A DNA stretch of 64,000 nt from Natrinema versiforme JCM 10478 (GTDB lineage: Archaea > Halobacteriota > Halobacteria > Halobacteriales > Natrialbaceae). Location of the stretch: positions 62,001 through 126,000 of the forward strand of contig NZ_AOID01000013.1 of the NCBI RefSeq assembly GCF_000337195.1. The letters are read 5' to 3'. The notes beneath the pieces were generated by a model that had not been told where the DNA came from, did not search any database, and was given only the letters and a program-made list of their open reading frames with translations. The translations under genes and the position numbers were made by a program. Numbering within the stretch: position 1 is the first letter of the stretch; each line of letters opens with the position of its first letter. Positions 45,715-54,762 of this stretch are shown in pieces.

Positions 45715-46512
45715 TTAGTACTCGACGTCGACCTCAACCAGCGTCACGACGACCCGTCCAGACCCACTGCCATCACCGACAGCGCACACACCCGTATCGG
45801 ATTCGCCCCAGTCTCCGCTCTCGAGCGTCGACTTCCACGCGTCGTCGTAAGCGCTCTCTTCGACGGAGATATTCACCTTGTCTGTGTTGTTGTAGACCTT
45901 GCTACTGCGGTTTTCGACGGACATCGTAAAGCCGAGTCCCTCGCTGCTCTGGATCGACCGGTCATCCGCTGAGACCCTGACGAGCGAGATAACTGCCGTC
46001 TCGTCGCCGCATCGCAATTGGGGTCGTTTGCTGACGAGGCTCCACGACTCCGACTCGTGTCCCCGCATAAGACCACCACCCTCGTACGCGATTCGATCAC
46101 CCTCAGAGGTATACATGAATTCACCGAGGTTGACGGTGGCATTGGCATCACCTCCGTAATCGGCGAACAGATCGGGGTCAGTTTCGTTTATTCGGTCCCC
46201 GTCGATCGAGATGTTCAGTGTCGTTCCGCTATCGCCGGTGCTAACCGTCCCTTCCCGCAGCGCGAGTTCGCCATAGCGTTGCTCGATTCCATCGTATCGG
46301 ATGACGTCGTTGAAGTTCACGGCAAGTGCCTCCATCGCCCGGTCGGCGTTTTGCAGTTGTTCGGCCTCCTGATAGTCCTGCATAGCCTGAAACCCAGTCA
46401 TCGACAACAGCGTGACGGAACTGAGGATGATCGCGAACACGAGGATGAACGCGAGCACGTCGGATACCGCACGGGAATCCCGTTGTCCTGACACAGATTG
46501 CCTTCGTCTCAT
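45715..46512 (-). CDS. Pilin-like protein (DUF7289-type)
   Basis: A 265-residue protein of the type IV pilus-like operon. Charged start GQRDSRAVSDVLAFILVFAI with ILSSVTLLSMTGFQAMQDYQ is a prepilin-type signal and hydrophobic stem, followed by AEQLQNADRAMEALAVNFND. The extracellular part is beta-rich with Asn/Asp/Gly (GGDANATVNLGEFMYTSEGD, RIAYEGGGLMRGHESESWSL) and ends DGSGSGRVVVTLVEVDVEY. From memory this matches haloarchaeal DUF7289. It is last in the operon and overlaps its upstream neighbour by four bases. Confidence 0.75.
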   Translation of the reverse strand: MRRRQSVSGQRDSRAVSDVLAFILVFAIILSSVTLLSMTGFQAMQDYQEAEQLQNADRAMEALAVNFNDVIRYDGIEQRYGELALREGTVSTGDSGTTLNISIDGDRINETDPDLFADYGGDANATVNLGEFMYTSEGDRIAYEGGGLMRGHESESWSLVSKRPQLRCGDETAVISLVRVSADDRSIQSSEGLGFTMSVENRSSKVYNNTDKVNISVEESAYDDAWKSTLESGDWGESDTGVCAVGDGSGSGRVVVTLVEVDVEY

Positions 46513-47000
46513 TGATTCCAGCTCCTAATTCGTATCTTATCACTTTCATAGATGATTTCGATCGTTCCGCCAGTTGCTGACGACGTTTCGTTGATATCGT
46601 TGTCAGTCTTGATCGGTACGTGAGCAACGGCGTCAGTGTCCTGTGCAGTCAGTTTCACGCAGGCAGTGTTCTCTTCAAGCAGCGGGGCGTTATTGCAGTC
46701 CGCCTGCAGCTCGACGGTGTACCGAGAACTCGCGACTGTCCGTGGATGCTCAGTCGTGAGAGTCACGGTGTCATCGGTTTCGTTCGCGATCTGATCGACG
46801 TTGCCGATTTCGTCGGCGATCCGTTCGCCGACCGTCTCGAGCGAGGAATCAGCGCTGCGCTCTGTCTCCGACTCGAGCATGGTTCCGGACGCTGTCAACA
46901 GCATGGCGATGAGAATCGTCGTGATACCGATCGTGAGGACGTGTGTGATCGTGATCGAGACGGCGCGATCCCGCTCATCGTATCGGCCGGTTGTGGGCAT
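46509..47000 (-). CDS. Pilin-like protein (DUF7266-type)
   Basis: A 163-residue protein. DERDRAVSITITHVLTIGIT with TILIAMLLTASGTMLESETE is a charged head plus hydrophobic stem, like class III prepilin signals. An extracellular part follows with ETVGERIADEIGNVDQIANE, TVTLTTEHPRTVASSRYTVE and LQADCNNAPLLEENTACVKL, the two cysteines perhaps forming a disulphide. The ending GGTIEIIYESDKIRIRSWNQ is beta-like. It should be a minor pilin. One base separates it from the next gene upstream in the operon and four bases overlap the one downstream. Confidence 0.72.
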   Translation of the reverse strand: MPTTGRYDERDRAVSITITHVLTIGITTILIAMLLTASGTMLESETERSADSSLETVGERIADEIGNVDQIANETDDTVTLTTEHPRTVASSRYTVELQADCNNAPLLEENTACVKLTAQDTDAVAHVPIKTDNDINETSSATGGTIEIIYESDKIRIRSWNQ

Positions 47001-47001
47001 T

Positions 47002-47451
47002 TTAGGGACACTCCGGTGTGATATTCAGTTTCTGTCTGTAACTGAGTGAATTCGAGTCGTACGCCACGGTCATAGTAACATTCTGCAAGGATCCCCCGTC
47101 AGCGGTGGCGTTGACGTTGCTGAGATTTACGGCCGTCGGTGTCGAATGTGCCGTCGTGTTTTGATAGGCAGTATTGAACGCCGAAATGTTGTCCTCTGCT
47201 AGATGCTTTAAATTATCGTTGTTATTTGTATCTGATTGGTTTTTCACCTGTACAAGCAGACAACCGACACTCTGATTGACCTCCTGCTCAATCACGTCAG
47301 CATTGCCCGCACTTTGACTGGTTCCACCGGAGGACAGCGTCTCCGTATAGAGGACACCGTTGAAGACGACGACGATTCCCAGAATAATGAACGCAAGCGA
47401 GACCGCTCCGATGAGGATCACCTGTGCACGGTTGTGATCGTTGCTCACCAT
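47002..47451 (-). CDS. Pilin-like protein (DUF7261-type)
   Basis: A 149-residue protein beginning NRAQVILIGAVSLAFIILGI then VVVFNGVLYTETLSSGGTSQ, a prepilin-type signal. The ectodomain is Asn/Thr/Ser-rich with VEQEVNQ-like helices, Cys at GCLLVQVKNQ and LNITPECP, and sequon-rich segments (NVNATADGGSLQNVTMTVAY). These suggest N-glycosylation outside the cell, which is inference. Base composition is noticeably more AT-rich than in neighbours. It overlaps the next gene by seven bases. The role as a minor pilin is inferred from the operon. Confidence 0.72.
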   Translation of the reverse strand: MVSNDHNRAQVILIGAVSLAFIILGIVVVFNGVLYTETLSSGGTSQSAGNADVIEQEVNQSVGCLLVQVKNQSDTNNNDNLKHLAEDNISAFNTAYQNTTAHSTPTAVNLSNVNATADGGSLQNVTMTVAYDSNSLSYRQKLNITPECP

Positions 47452-48062
47452 ATGACCACCCGTACCTCTACGACATCGTAGAGCGGTGTTTCGTTGCTAT
47501 ATGGGCTCTCAAATGGTGGATTTTCAACCTCCTGAAGATTTTCGTCGCTCGAAGCGGTCACAGTCTGATTATCGTATAGCGTGACAGTGTAGCTTGCAGT
47601 CAACGCACTGGACGGAGGGCTCCCTTGATAGACGAGGGTAGATGCGTTGTTTGTCCCTTGTGGATAAAGGTGGACATTGTAACTCCAGCCGTTTTCAGCG
47701 AACCGTCTTTCCATAATCTTTCCGAGCGTGAATTTGCTCTTGAAATCACTCGTATTGTACGTCTTATCACCATTTGGTGCAGTCGGGGGTTCTGTACCTT
47801 CGAAACCGTCTTCTCCCCAGTAGCGGACCATATATGAGAGGTTTTTGTCCTCGTCAACAGCGGAAACCAGCAGCGCATCTTGTGCTTCCTGTTGGATCTG
47901 GGCCTGTACCGTCCGGTCGGATAAGCCGCCCGTCGTCGGTGTGATCACAGCCGACTGCAGCGCGAACAGCACGGCCATCAACACGACCATCGCGCTGATG
48001 AATCCCTCGAGGGTATACGCTTGTCCGCGATCAACATCACTTTGCTCTGTGTCGAACATCAT
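47445..48062 (-). CDS. Pilin-like protein (DUF7288-type)
   Basis: A 205-residue protein. DVDRGQAYTLEGFISAMVVL with MAVLFALQSAVITPTTGGLS is a prepilin-type signal, the RGQ-x-T-L-E resembling class III sites. The ectodomain includes VQAQIQQEAQDALLVSAVDE, NLSYMVRYWGEDGFEGTEPP and NVHLYPQGTNNASTLVYQGS, ending in YDVVEVRVVIW. Its composition is AT-richer than the genome average, and Asn-x-Thr/Ser sites are frequent. It lies one base from the neighbour upstream and overlaps the one downstream. Likely a minor pilin of the PilB/PilC system. Confidence 0.75.
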   Translation of the reverse strand: MMFDTEQSDVDRGQAYTLEGFISAMVVLMAVLFALQSAVITPTTGGLSDRTVQAQIQQEAQDALLVSAVDEDKNLSYMVRYWGEDGFEGTEPPTAPNGDKTYNTSDFKSKFTLGKIMERRFAENGWSYNVHLYPQGTNNASTLVYQGSPPSSALTASYTVTLYDNQTVTASSDENLQEVENPPFESPYSNETPLYDVVEVRVVIW

Positions 48063-48063
48063 T

Positions 48064-48627
48064 TCACCACACCCTCACGACAAGTCTACATGCTGGGTTA
48101 CAGCGAGCACTACTATTGTTCCCGTTACCATTCTCGTTTACGACCGTAACGATCCGAGCCGAACTAGCCGCTGCCTGTTCATCGTACACGTCACCGGTTG
48201 TCCAATTCCCAGAATCTCCGATCGTGGAATCGTTACTGAGATTCTCGATACTGACGTTTACCCGATCAATTCGAGTATCATTGGTCGCCCGAAGACCGAG
48301 TTCCTCGGTCAGATCCTCAGAATCTCCGTCGACATATCTATCGTTGAATGCCGTCGAATTAATTTCGTTGCCCGATCCCGTCGACGTGTTGTGGACGATT
48401 CGGTCCGCAATTCGGTCAGCCTGTGCCGTCTCCGCGCCGCCGACCGTCGAGTCGAAGGGCGTCACGACCGACGGGAGAAACGAGAAGACGAAGGCGATCG
48501 CTAGCAGGAAGACGCCGATACCGATGGCGAAATCCTGCGTCGTCTGGCCCCGCCGATTCAGCGAGATCGAGATCGTCCGTGGTCGCTGGGAGTTCCCTCG
48601 CCGTTGATGTGTTTGGTTGCGTCTCAT
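48064..48627 (-). CDS. Pilin-like protein (DUF7287-type)
   Basis: A 187-residue protein with a long basic head (RRNQTHQRRGNSQRPRTISI) and SLNRRGQTTQDFAIGIGVFL followed by LAIAFVFSFLPSVVTPFDST, a class III-like prepilin signal. The ectodomain has ADRIADRIVHNTSTGSGNEI, NDTRIDRVNVSIENLSNDST and two Cys in NSSARCNPACRLVVRVW. It is the first pilin-like gene after PilC and may be the major or tip pilin; this cannot be decided. One base separates it from PilC. Its signal head is longer than in the other four. Confidence 0.75.
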   Translation of the reverse strand: MRRNQTHQRRGNSQRPRTISISLNRRGQTTQDFAIGIGVFLLAIAFVFSFLPSVVTPFDSTVGGAETAQADRIADRIVHNTSTGSGNEINSTAFNDRYVDGDSEDLTEELGLRATNDTRIDRVNVSIENLSNDSTIGDSGNWTTGDVYDEQAAASSARIVTVVNENGNGNNSSARCNPACRLVVRVW

Positions 48628-48628
48628 A

Positions 48629-50701
48629 TTAGGCCACCAGCACCCAGCCGATAAGTGCGATCGAGGAGAGTCCGATCGCGTATTTCAACCCGCTCAGCAG
48701 GTCGGCGTCCCGGATGTAGCCACAGATGAACCCGGAAATGATCGCTTGGAGGGTCACCGCGTGGAAGAACAACACCGAGAGCATATCGACGTCGATGTTC
48801 TCGCTGAGGTTCGCGCCGCTCGTCGCGCCCCCGCCTCCGGCACCGGATCCGCCTGTCTCGGCACCGCTCCCGCCGGCGTTGAGGCCGGCCATCGTATCGA
48901 TAAACTGGGTTTTGAGGATCGCGATCACCGCGAGCACCGTCATGAACGTCATGATGATGATCACGATCTGCATCCGCGTTCGGGACTTTCGCTCGCGTTC
49001 GATGTCGTCGTGGTTCTCGCTCGCGGTCGCGGCCGTCCGAAGGACGTCCGAAATCTGGTTCGACGCCTCTTGGGCTTCGGTGATCAGCCGCGTCGTCCGG
49101 GCGAGTCGCGGGATGTGGTACTTGTTGTTGAACTCGATGAACGCCTCCTTGAGGCTCATCCCGTAGTTGACCTTCGTGTGCATCATCTCGAACTCGCGGG
49201 CCAGCTTGCCGTTCGTGGTGTCGGAGACGGCCTTGAGCGACTCGAGTAGCGTCAGTCCGGTGTCGTTCGAACTCGAGAGTTTGCGGAGGTCCTCGGAGAG
49301 TTTGTTGACGACAGAGTTTCTGTGCCGAACGTTCCACTCGCGGAAGATCGCGAGGGGGATCGCGGTGATATACAGCGGCAGGTAGATGTAGAGGAACGTC
49401 CCCCAGATCGGTCTGTCGAGGAGTTCCGCCCACGACAGCGGCGCTGCGCCGTTGACAACGGCCGTGACGACGATGACCAGTGTCAGGGGAACGGTTATCG
49501 CGAGAGTGACCAGCGGATGGTCGCGGAAGAAGAAGTGGGGGTTTCGCAGGACCTCCATCGTCTCGTAGGTCCCCTCGCGGTTCTTGATCCGGTCGAAGAC
49601 GCTGTGTTCGCCGGTGAACTGCTCGACGAGTCCGAGGCTCAGCAATCCGTCGCCCTGTCCCGTTTCGGTCCGCTGATCGGTGTTCCCCATCGAGAGGTAG
49701 CCGTCGCCGGGGTCGTCGTGTTTAACCGTCGAGACGAGGACGATGAAGCCGACGCCGATCATCGGGATAAGTCCGTAGACGACCATATAGAGCATGTTGT
49801 CCGTCACGGTCGCGTCCGGGATCATCTTCATGACGACCATGATGATGATCAGAAGCAGCGGGAACAGGGACAGCGTCATGTACATCTCGCCGAACAACTC
49901 GAGGGTCTCGAGGGTGAGTTCTTGTTCCTGCTTTGCGGTGCGCATGTGCTTTTCTTTCTTATCCTGCAGGAAGCTCTCCATGTCGCCACCGCTGTTGACG
50001 ATTGAGAGCATGTCGGTCAGGAACTGCGAGAGGTCGTCGCTCGGCGTCTCGAGCGCTTGTTTTCGGATCGCCGTTCGGTAGTCGATATCGAAGTATTCGG
50101 TCTCCTTGACGATGCTCTGGAACTCGTTTGCCACCTCGCCGTAGGTGTCGTCGGCCTGGGCCATCGCCTCGATGATCTCGAGTTGGTTCAGCCCGCCGAC
50201 CGACAGGGCATACATGAACGAGACCGAGTCGGTCAGGAGCATGTTAATCTCGCGCTTGCGGGCCGAGGCGCGCGAGTAGGGGATCGCGACCATCGATCCG
50301 AAGCCGACCGCGAAGCCGATCGATCCGAATAGCAGTCCGGTAACGAAGACGACGGCCGGAACGCGAATCATCTCGATGATATCGAGGAGCAGTCCGTGGC
50401 CGACCGGGATACCGATGAGCGCCTCGTTCGAGAGGAGACCGATGGCAAAGATGCCGTAACCGAGAAGCAGGCCGATCAGCCAGAGGCTGAGCCCGCTGAT
50501 GAAACCGATTCCGAGCGCCCGAGAGAGGTAGAGTTCGACCGTATCCGTCATCCGGGCCTGTGCCAGTTTCGTCTCGACGTCGCTGACGAACTCGCTGTCC
50601 TCATCGAACAGCCGATCGTAGAGGGGGTAGAACCAATCACCGAGCCCGTCGGAGCTGGCCGACATGCCCGAACCGCCGCTGTCGTCGGTCTGGAGGCTCA
50701 T
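48629..50701 (-). CDS. pilC: Pilus assembly membrane protein PilC/TadC (GspF family)
   Basis: A 690-residue integral membrane platform for pilus assembly. Two GspF-like halves are visible: the first with LLTDSVSFMYALSVGGLNQL, DDLSQFLTDMLSIVNSGGDM and TLETLELFGEMYMTLSLFPL, the second with RNSVVNKLSEDLRKLSSSND, TGLTLLESLKAVSDTTNGKL, ISDVLRTAATASENHDDIER. Spans include IGFISGLSLWLIGLLLGYGI and LVTLAITVPLTLVIVVTAVV. Its start overlaps the ATPase gene's stop (four bases). It should sit in the membrane and contact PilB. Longer than bacterial GspF, typical for archaeal versions. Confidence 0.9.
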   Translation of the reverse strand: MSLQTDDSGGSGMSASSDGLGDWFYPLYDRLFDEDSEFVSDVETKLAQARMTDTVELYLSRALGIGFISGLSLWLIGLLLGYGIFAIGLLSNEALIGIPVGHGLLLDIIEMIRVPAVVFVTGLLFGSIGFAVGFGSMVAIPYSRASARKREINMLLTDSVSFMYALSVGGLNQLEIIEAMAQADDTYGEVANEFQSIVKETEYFDIDYRTAIRKQALETPSDDLSQFLTDMLSIVNSGGDMESFLQDKKEKHMRTAKQEQELTLETLELFGEMYMTLSLFPLLLIIIMVVMKMIPDATVTDNMLYMVVYGLIPMIGVGFIVLVSTVKHDDPGDGYLSMGNTDQRTETGQGDGLLSLGLVEQFTGEHSVFDRIKNREGTYETMEVLRNPHFFFRDHPLVTLAITVPLTLVIVVTAVVNGAAPLSWAELLDRPIWGTFLYIYLPLYITAIPLAIFREWNVRHRNSVVNKLSEDLRKLSSSNDTGLTLLESLKAVSDTTNGKLAREFEMMHTKVNYGMSLKEAFIEFNNKYHIPRLARTTRLITEAQEASNQISDVLRTAATASENHDDIERERKSRTRMQIVIIIMTFMTVLAVIAILKTQFIDTMAGLNAGGSGAETGGSGAGGGGATSGANLSENIDVDMLSVLFFHAVTLQAIISGFICGYIRDADLLSGLKYAIGLSSIALIGWVLVA

Positions 50702-53700
50702 GAGTCGTCCTCGTCGCTGTCCGCAGCGCCGAAGATACCGCCGTTGTTCTCCGTCGACTCATCGTCGGCGTCACCTTTGAAAATCGACTCGTCATCGCTC
50801 GAGTCACCGTCTCCGTCGTCGAACAGCGAGCCGTCATCGTCGGCCTCGTCCGCGTCGTCGGTGAAAATGGACTCCGAGCCGCCGCCGAATATCGAGTCGC
50901 CCTTGCCATCGTCGCCGGCGTCGCGCGATTGCGATTCGTCGGCTGTCGGCTCGTCGTCGACTGACTCGGCCGAACCCGGGTTCGAGTCCGGTTCCGATTC
51001 CGGTTCGGCCTTGGCTATCGGTTCGTCATCGTCGTCGGACCCGTCCGGCGGGTCCGCGTCCGCGGTCCCGTCGTCGATTTCGATCGTCGGCGGTTCCCGC
51101 TCGTCGCTCGAGTCCTCCGTATTCGTGTCATCGGGAGTCGTCGACTCAACGGTGGCCGGCTCCGACCCGTCGGATTCGTTCTTGGCGTTCGAGTCCATCG
51201 TCGAATCGGTCGGCGTCTCTGTCGTCGATGCCTCGTCGGTCGTCTCCGATGCTGACTCGTCCTCGTCAGCGAGTTGCTCACTGAACCCGTTCCCATCCGA
51301 CTCCCCGCCCGATTCCGGATCGAAGATCGAATCGAGATCGTCTTCCGGGAACATCGAGTCGAATCCGGAGGTGTCCGGTCGATGAGAGGCCATCGAATCG
51401 CCGGTCGACGCGGTCTCCTCGGAACCGGGACCGTCGATCTCGTCTATCGGTCCGCCCATATCGTCGAACAACCCGCCGAGATCCCCGTCTTCGGCGTCGT
51501 CATGTGGGAGAACCGCCGACTCACCCGAATCGTCCGGACTGCTCGAGCTGTCAAAACTGTCTGGCCCGTCCGAACTCGTGGCCGACGTTCCGTTCGTACC
51601 GCTCTCACCCGGTTCAGCCGCCGGACTCGTCGCACTCGAGGGACTCGCATCGACTTCCGTGTCCGGTCGGGTCGGCAGCTCCGTCTCCGGTTCCGCGGTC
51701 GCCCCAGCGTCGGCAGCCGGGCCCTCCTGCGGTTCGCTACTCGAGACATCTTGGCGGTCGGTACTGGCGTCGGCGGCGGCCAGTTCGTCAGTGGACGTGC
51801 CACTGTCCGTCGCGGCAGTCGCATCCTCGGGCTCGCCGTCAGTCGGTTCGACATCGAACCCGGAGTCTTCGCTCAGCCACGCCGGCTCGTCGCCCCCGTC
51901 GTCGCCGTCGATCGCGAACTCGGCCGAACTGTCGCCTAACTCCCAGGCGTCCTCGTCGACGGTCTCGTCGACGTTGCCGCCGAACTCGAACTCCTCGCTG
52001 TCGGCGCGGTCGACGTCGATCGTGCTCTCTTCCTCGACATCACCGAGCGCGCTCGCGAGCCCGCTCGGTACTTCGCCGCGGAACTCCTCGAAGACCGATT
52101 CCTCGGCCCGCTCCAAGATATCCATCGAGAGGTTGTACGTCTCGCTGGTCGACTCGGGCCGGGGCACGAGTTCCTCTTTTTCGGGATCGACGTCGATCAG
52201 CACGCTCTCCATCTCGCGGAGGTCCTCGAGGCTGTCCTCGAGTTGGCCGTTCGCGATGAGCGTGAGGATCGTATCGGGGTCGTTGATGAAGGCCTGGACC
52301 GTCGCGGCGACCTGCGCGTACGTGTTCAGCTCGTTCTTAATGAGGTATGCGAGGATGACCTCCCGCTTGAACAGTTCCTCCTCGAGCTTTTCGTTGCTCC
52401 ACCCGCGGTCGAACTGGATCTCCTCTAACGTGTTCGAGTCCCCCATCTTGAGGTACTCGTCGGTTTCGGCTTGCCACTGGTAGACGTCCTGGACGTTGAT
52501 CTCGTCGTGTTCGGCCTCGTAGTGGTTAATCTCGGTCAGGGACTTGTTCCGGCGGACCTTCCGCCCTTGGACCCGGGTCTGGGTCTGGATCGAGACCAGA
52601 TCCAGCGCCGTGAACATTGTCTTCGAGACGTTGATCGGGTCCGTCGTGAATCGCTTGAGGACCTCGTCGACGGAGTCGGCGTGGAAGGTGGTGTAGGTGG
52701 TGTGACCGGTCGACATGACCTGAAACAGTGTCCGGCCTTCCTCGCCACGGATCTCGCCCATCACGATGTAGTCGGGCCGCTGGCGCAGCGCGGCTTCGAG
52801 CAGGTCGAACTCGTCGACGTCGCCCTGTTCATCGTCGGAGAACGACGGTCGCGTGACGCTCGCGATCCAGTTTCGCTGCGGCAGTTCGACCTCCCGGGTG
52901 TCCTCGATCGAGACGATCTTCGCACTCGAGGGGATAAACAGCGAGACGGCGTTCAGCGATGTCGTCTTCCCGGATGCAGTACCGCCCGCGAAGATCAGGC
53001 TCTTGTGGTTCTCGATGGCGAGCCAGAGGAAGGCCATCTCGTCCAGGCTGAACGTGTTCCAGTTGATGAGGTCGATCGGCGTGAACGGGACATCCTTGAA
53101 CTGTCGGATCGTGTAGTTGGTCCCGTGGTCGGACACTTCCTCTCCGAGCGTGAGCTGGGCGCGAGAACCGTCGGGCAGGGTCGCGTCGACCTGCGGGAGC
53201 CGCTTGCTGATCCCCTTGCCCGAGCGCTGGGCGAGTTTGACGACGAAGTCGTCGAGTTCGTCCTCGCCATGGTAGATGTTCGTGATGATCTGCTCGTACT
53301 CGGAGTGGTAGACGAACACCGGCGAGTTGTAGCCGTCGACGGAGATGTCCTCGACATTGATGTCGTGTTTGATCCCGTCGATGCGCTCGTAGCCGATGAA
53401 GTCCCGTTTGAGCAGGTAGAGCAGCTTCTCGACTTGATACTCGCTCAGCGTGTCCGGATCGTCCGCGAGGACCGCCGGCTCGGGACGGACGGAGAGCCCC
53501 TCGAGTTGACTCGGTCCGGCGTCCTCGACTTCCGTTTCGTCGTCGTCGAGCAGTCCACGGAGCGTCTCGAGGATTCCCTCGGCCGTCTCGCCGGAGGTCG
53601 CTTCGAAGAGATCATATCGCTTTAACAGCCGTCGAGTCTCGTCCTCGATAACCGTCCGGCGGCCGTCCTCGGTCGATTGTTCCTTGACACCGTCCTCGGA

Positions 53701-54615
53701 GTACTTGATCGCCTTCCGGAGTTTGCCCGAGAGGAACTCTTGAAGTTCGATCTCGATCTCGTTCCGGTAGGGCTCGATCATGTAGTACTTCTTCTCGTTT
53801 TCCTTCTCCGAGTGGAAAATGACGACGTAGGCGTAGGGCTTGTTCACCCAGTAGCGCTCGACTTCCTGAAAGTGAGTCTTCTTCTCGAACGGAACGGCCT
53901 TCTCGAGGTCGTAGCGATTGGAGACGGTCGTGTTGCCCGCGGCCGTCGAGAAGAACTCGTCTTCCTCGATATCTTCTTGAATGTTGACTGTTCGTTCCTC
54001 GACGATCTCGTCGAGTTCCAACGCGGCGTCGTTGCCGGCCGCGAGACGTGACTCTACCGTGTCGGGATCGAAGCCGAGGGCCTCCTCCTCGTCGTGACGA
54101 ACGATCTCGCCGTCACCGTCGCGCGGGCGACTGCCGTCCTCGTCGTAGTAGTACTCCCACTTGTAGTGTTCCCAGGTCCAGGTGTCCTTGACGACCGGCG
54201 TCGTCTCCGGATCGACATACTCGCAGAAAATCTCCCAGAGCGTGTCGGCGTCGTCGCCGGCGGTGGGCAAGACGTGATCCGTGAGGTCGTCGGGGTGGTG
54301 GCCGAGATACGATGCCGGATCGAACTCGACCTGATTCCAGTCGTCCCCGGTCGGCACCCTCGAGCCGACGTTCTCGTCGGTATCGAGCCCGAGTTGATCG
54401 TCCGTTGCGATCGGGTCGTCCGGGTACAGGTCGGCGATCTCGTCGCCGTGCCCGTACTCGTCCATGAACTCTTCCCACGTGTACTCGCCGACGCTGACCG
54501 CCGAATCCGATATCGGGCCAGCCCCATGAGACCGCTCGTCTTCCGACGCAGCGTCGGATGCCTCCCCCTCAGAAAAGTCCCCGGCATCCGATTGGTCGGC
54601 CTCGTCAATAGCCAT
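50698..54615 (-). CDS. pilB: Pilus assembly ATPase PilB/TadA with long acidic tail of SIF-type motifs
   Basis: A 1305-residue secretion ATPase; normal members are about 500-800. The core has IFAGGTASGKTTSLNAVSLF (Walker A, near residue 545), IVSIEDTREVELPQRNWIAS, ALRQRPDYIVMGEIRGEEGR (Walker B) and STGHTTYTTFHADSVDEVLK (His box). Residues about 860-1305 are an Asp/Glu/Ser/Thr tail with eight short motifs such as DSIFGG, ESIFTD, GSLFDD, ESIFKG, DSIFDP and GGIFGA. The start ATG 54615 agrees with a TATA-like box; a GTG at 54636 is an alternative. It is the first gene of the pilus operon. Confidence 0.93.
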   Translation of the reverse strand: MAIDEADQSDAGDFSEGEASDAASEDERSHGAGPISDSAVSVGEYTWEEFMDEYGHGDEIADLYPDDPIATDDQLGLDTDENVGSRVPTGDDWNQVEFDPASYLGHHPDDLTDHVLPTAGDDADTLWEIFCEYVDPETTPVVKDTWTWEHYKWEYYYDEDGSRPRDGDGEIVRHDEEEALGFDPDTVESRLAAGNDAALELDEIVEERTVNIQEDIEEDEFFSTAAGNTTVSNRYDLEKAVPFEKKTHFQEVERYWVNKPYAYVVIFHSEKENEKKYYMIEPYRNEIEIELQEFLSGKLRKAIKYSEDGVKEQSTEDGRRTVIEDETRRLLKRYDLFEATSGETAEGILETLRGLLDDDETEVEDAGPSQLEGLSVRPEPAVLADDPDTLSEYQVEKLLYLLKRDFIGYERIDGIKHDINVEDISVDGYNSPVFVYHSEYEQIITNIYHGEDELDDFVVKLAQRSGKGISKRLPQVDATLPDGSRAQLTLGEEVSDHGTNYTIRQFKDVPFTPIDLINWNTFSLDEMAFLWLAIENHKSLIFAGGTASGKTTSLNAVSLFIPSSAKIVSIEDTREVELPQRNWIASVTRPSFSDDEQGDVDEFDLLEAALRQRPDYIVMGEIRGEEGRTLFQVMSTGHTTYTTFHADSVDEVLKRFTTDPINVSKTMFTALDLVSIQTQTRVQGRKVRRNKSLTEINHYEAEHDEINVQDVYQWQAETDEYLKMGDSNTLEEIQFDRGWSNEKLEEELFKREVILAYLIKNELNTYAQVAATVQAFINDPDTILTLIANGQLEDSLEDLREMESVLIDVDPEKEELVPRPESTSETYNLSMDILERAEESVFEEFRGEVPSGLASALGDVEEESTIDVDRADSEEFEFGGNVDETVDEDAWELGDSSAEFAIDGDDGGDEPAWLSEDSGFDVEPTDGEPEDATAATDSGTSTDELAAADASTDRQDVSSSEPQEGPAADAGATAEPETELPTRPDTEVDASPSSATSPAAEPGESGTNGTSATSSDGPDSFDSSSSPDDSGESAVLPHDDAEDGDLGGLFDDMGGPIDEIDGPGSEETASTGDSMASHRPDTSGFDSMFPEDDLDSIFDPESGGESDGNGFSEQLADEDESASETTDEASTTETPTDSTMDSNAKNESDGSEPATVESTTPDDTNTEDSSDEREPPTIEIDDGTADADPPDGSDDDDEPIAKAEPESEPDSNPGSAESVDDEPTADESQSRDAGDDGKGDSIFGGGSESIFTDDADEADDDGSLFDDGDGDSSDDESIFKGDADDESTENNGGIFGAADSDEDDS

Positions 54616-54640
54616 TGCGTCTACACGAACGCTCACCCTT

Positions 54641-54650
54641 CAAAAAATTC
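54641..54650 (-). promoter_or_regulatory. TATA-like box for the pilus operon
   Basis: Minus-strand GAATTTTTTG lies 26-35 bases upstream of ATG 54615 and would produce a leaderless transcript. The stretch 54651-54732 holds AT-rich sequence including TTTTGTATAAC at about 54713, likely the box of the rightward unit. Confidence 0.55.
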
Positions 54651-54732
54651 ATCCGCCCATTACCATTTCTGATAATCCTGCGCCGGGCGATTTCGTGTAC
54701 ACACGAACAGGTTTTGTATAACATGGTTCTTA

Positions 54733-54756
54733 GTCTACATTAACTAGCTAGTAGAC
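54733..54756. promoter_or_regulatory. Inverted repeat before the ligase remnant and SDR gene
   Basis: GTCTAC at 54733-54738 and GTAGAC at 54751-54756 enclose ATTAACTAGCTA. It lies just downstream of a likely TATA-like box, TTTTGTATAAC, and so could be an operator for a repressor of the lipid genes to its right. Confidence 0.5.
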
Positions 54757-54762
54757 GGATCC

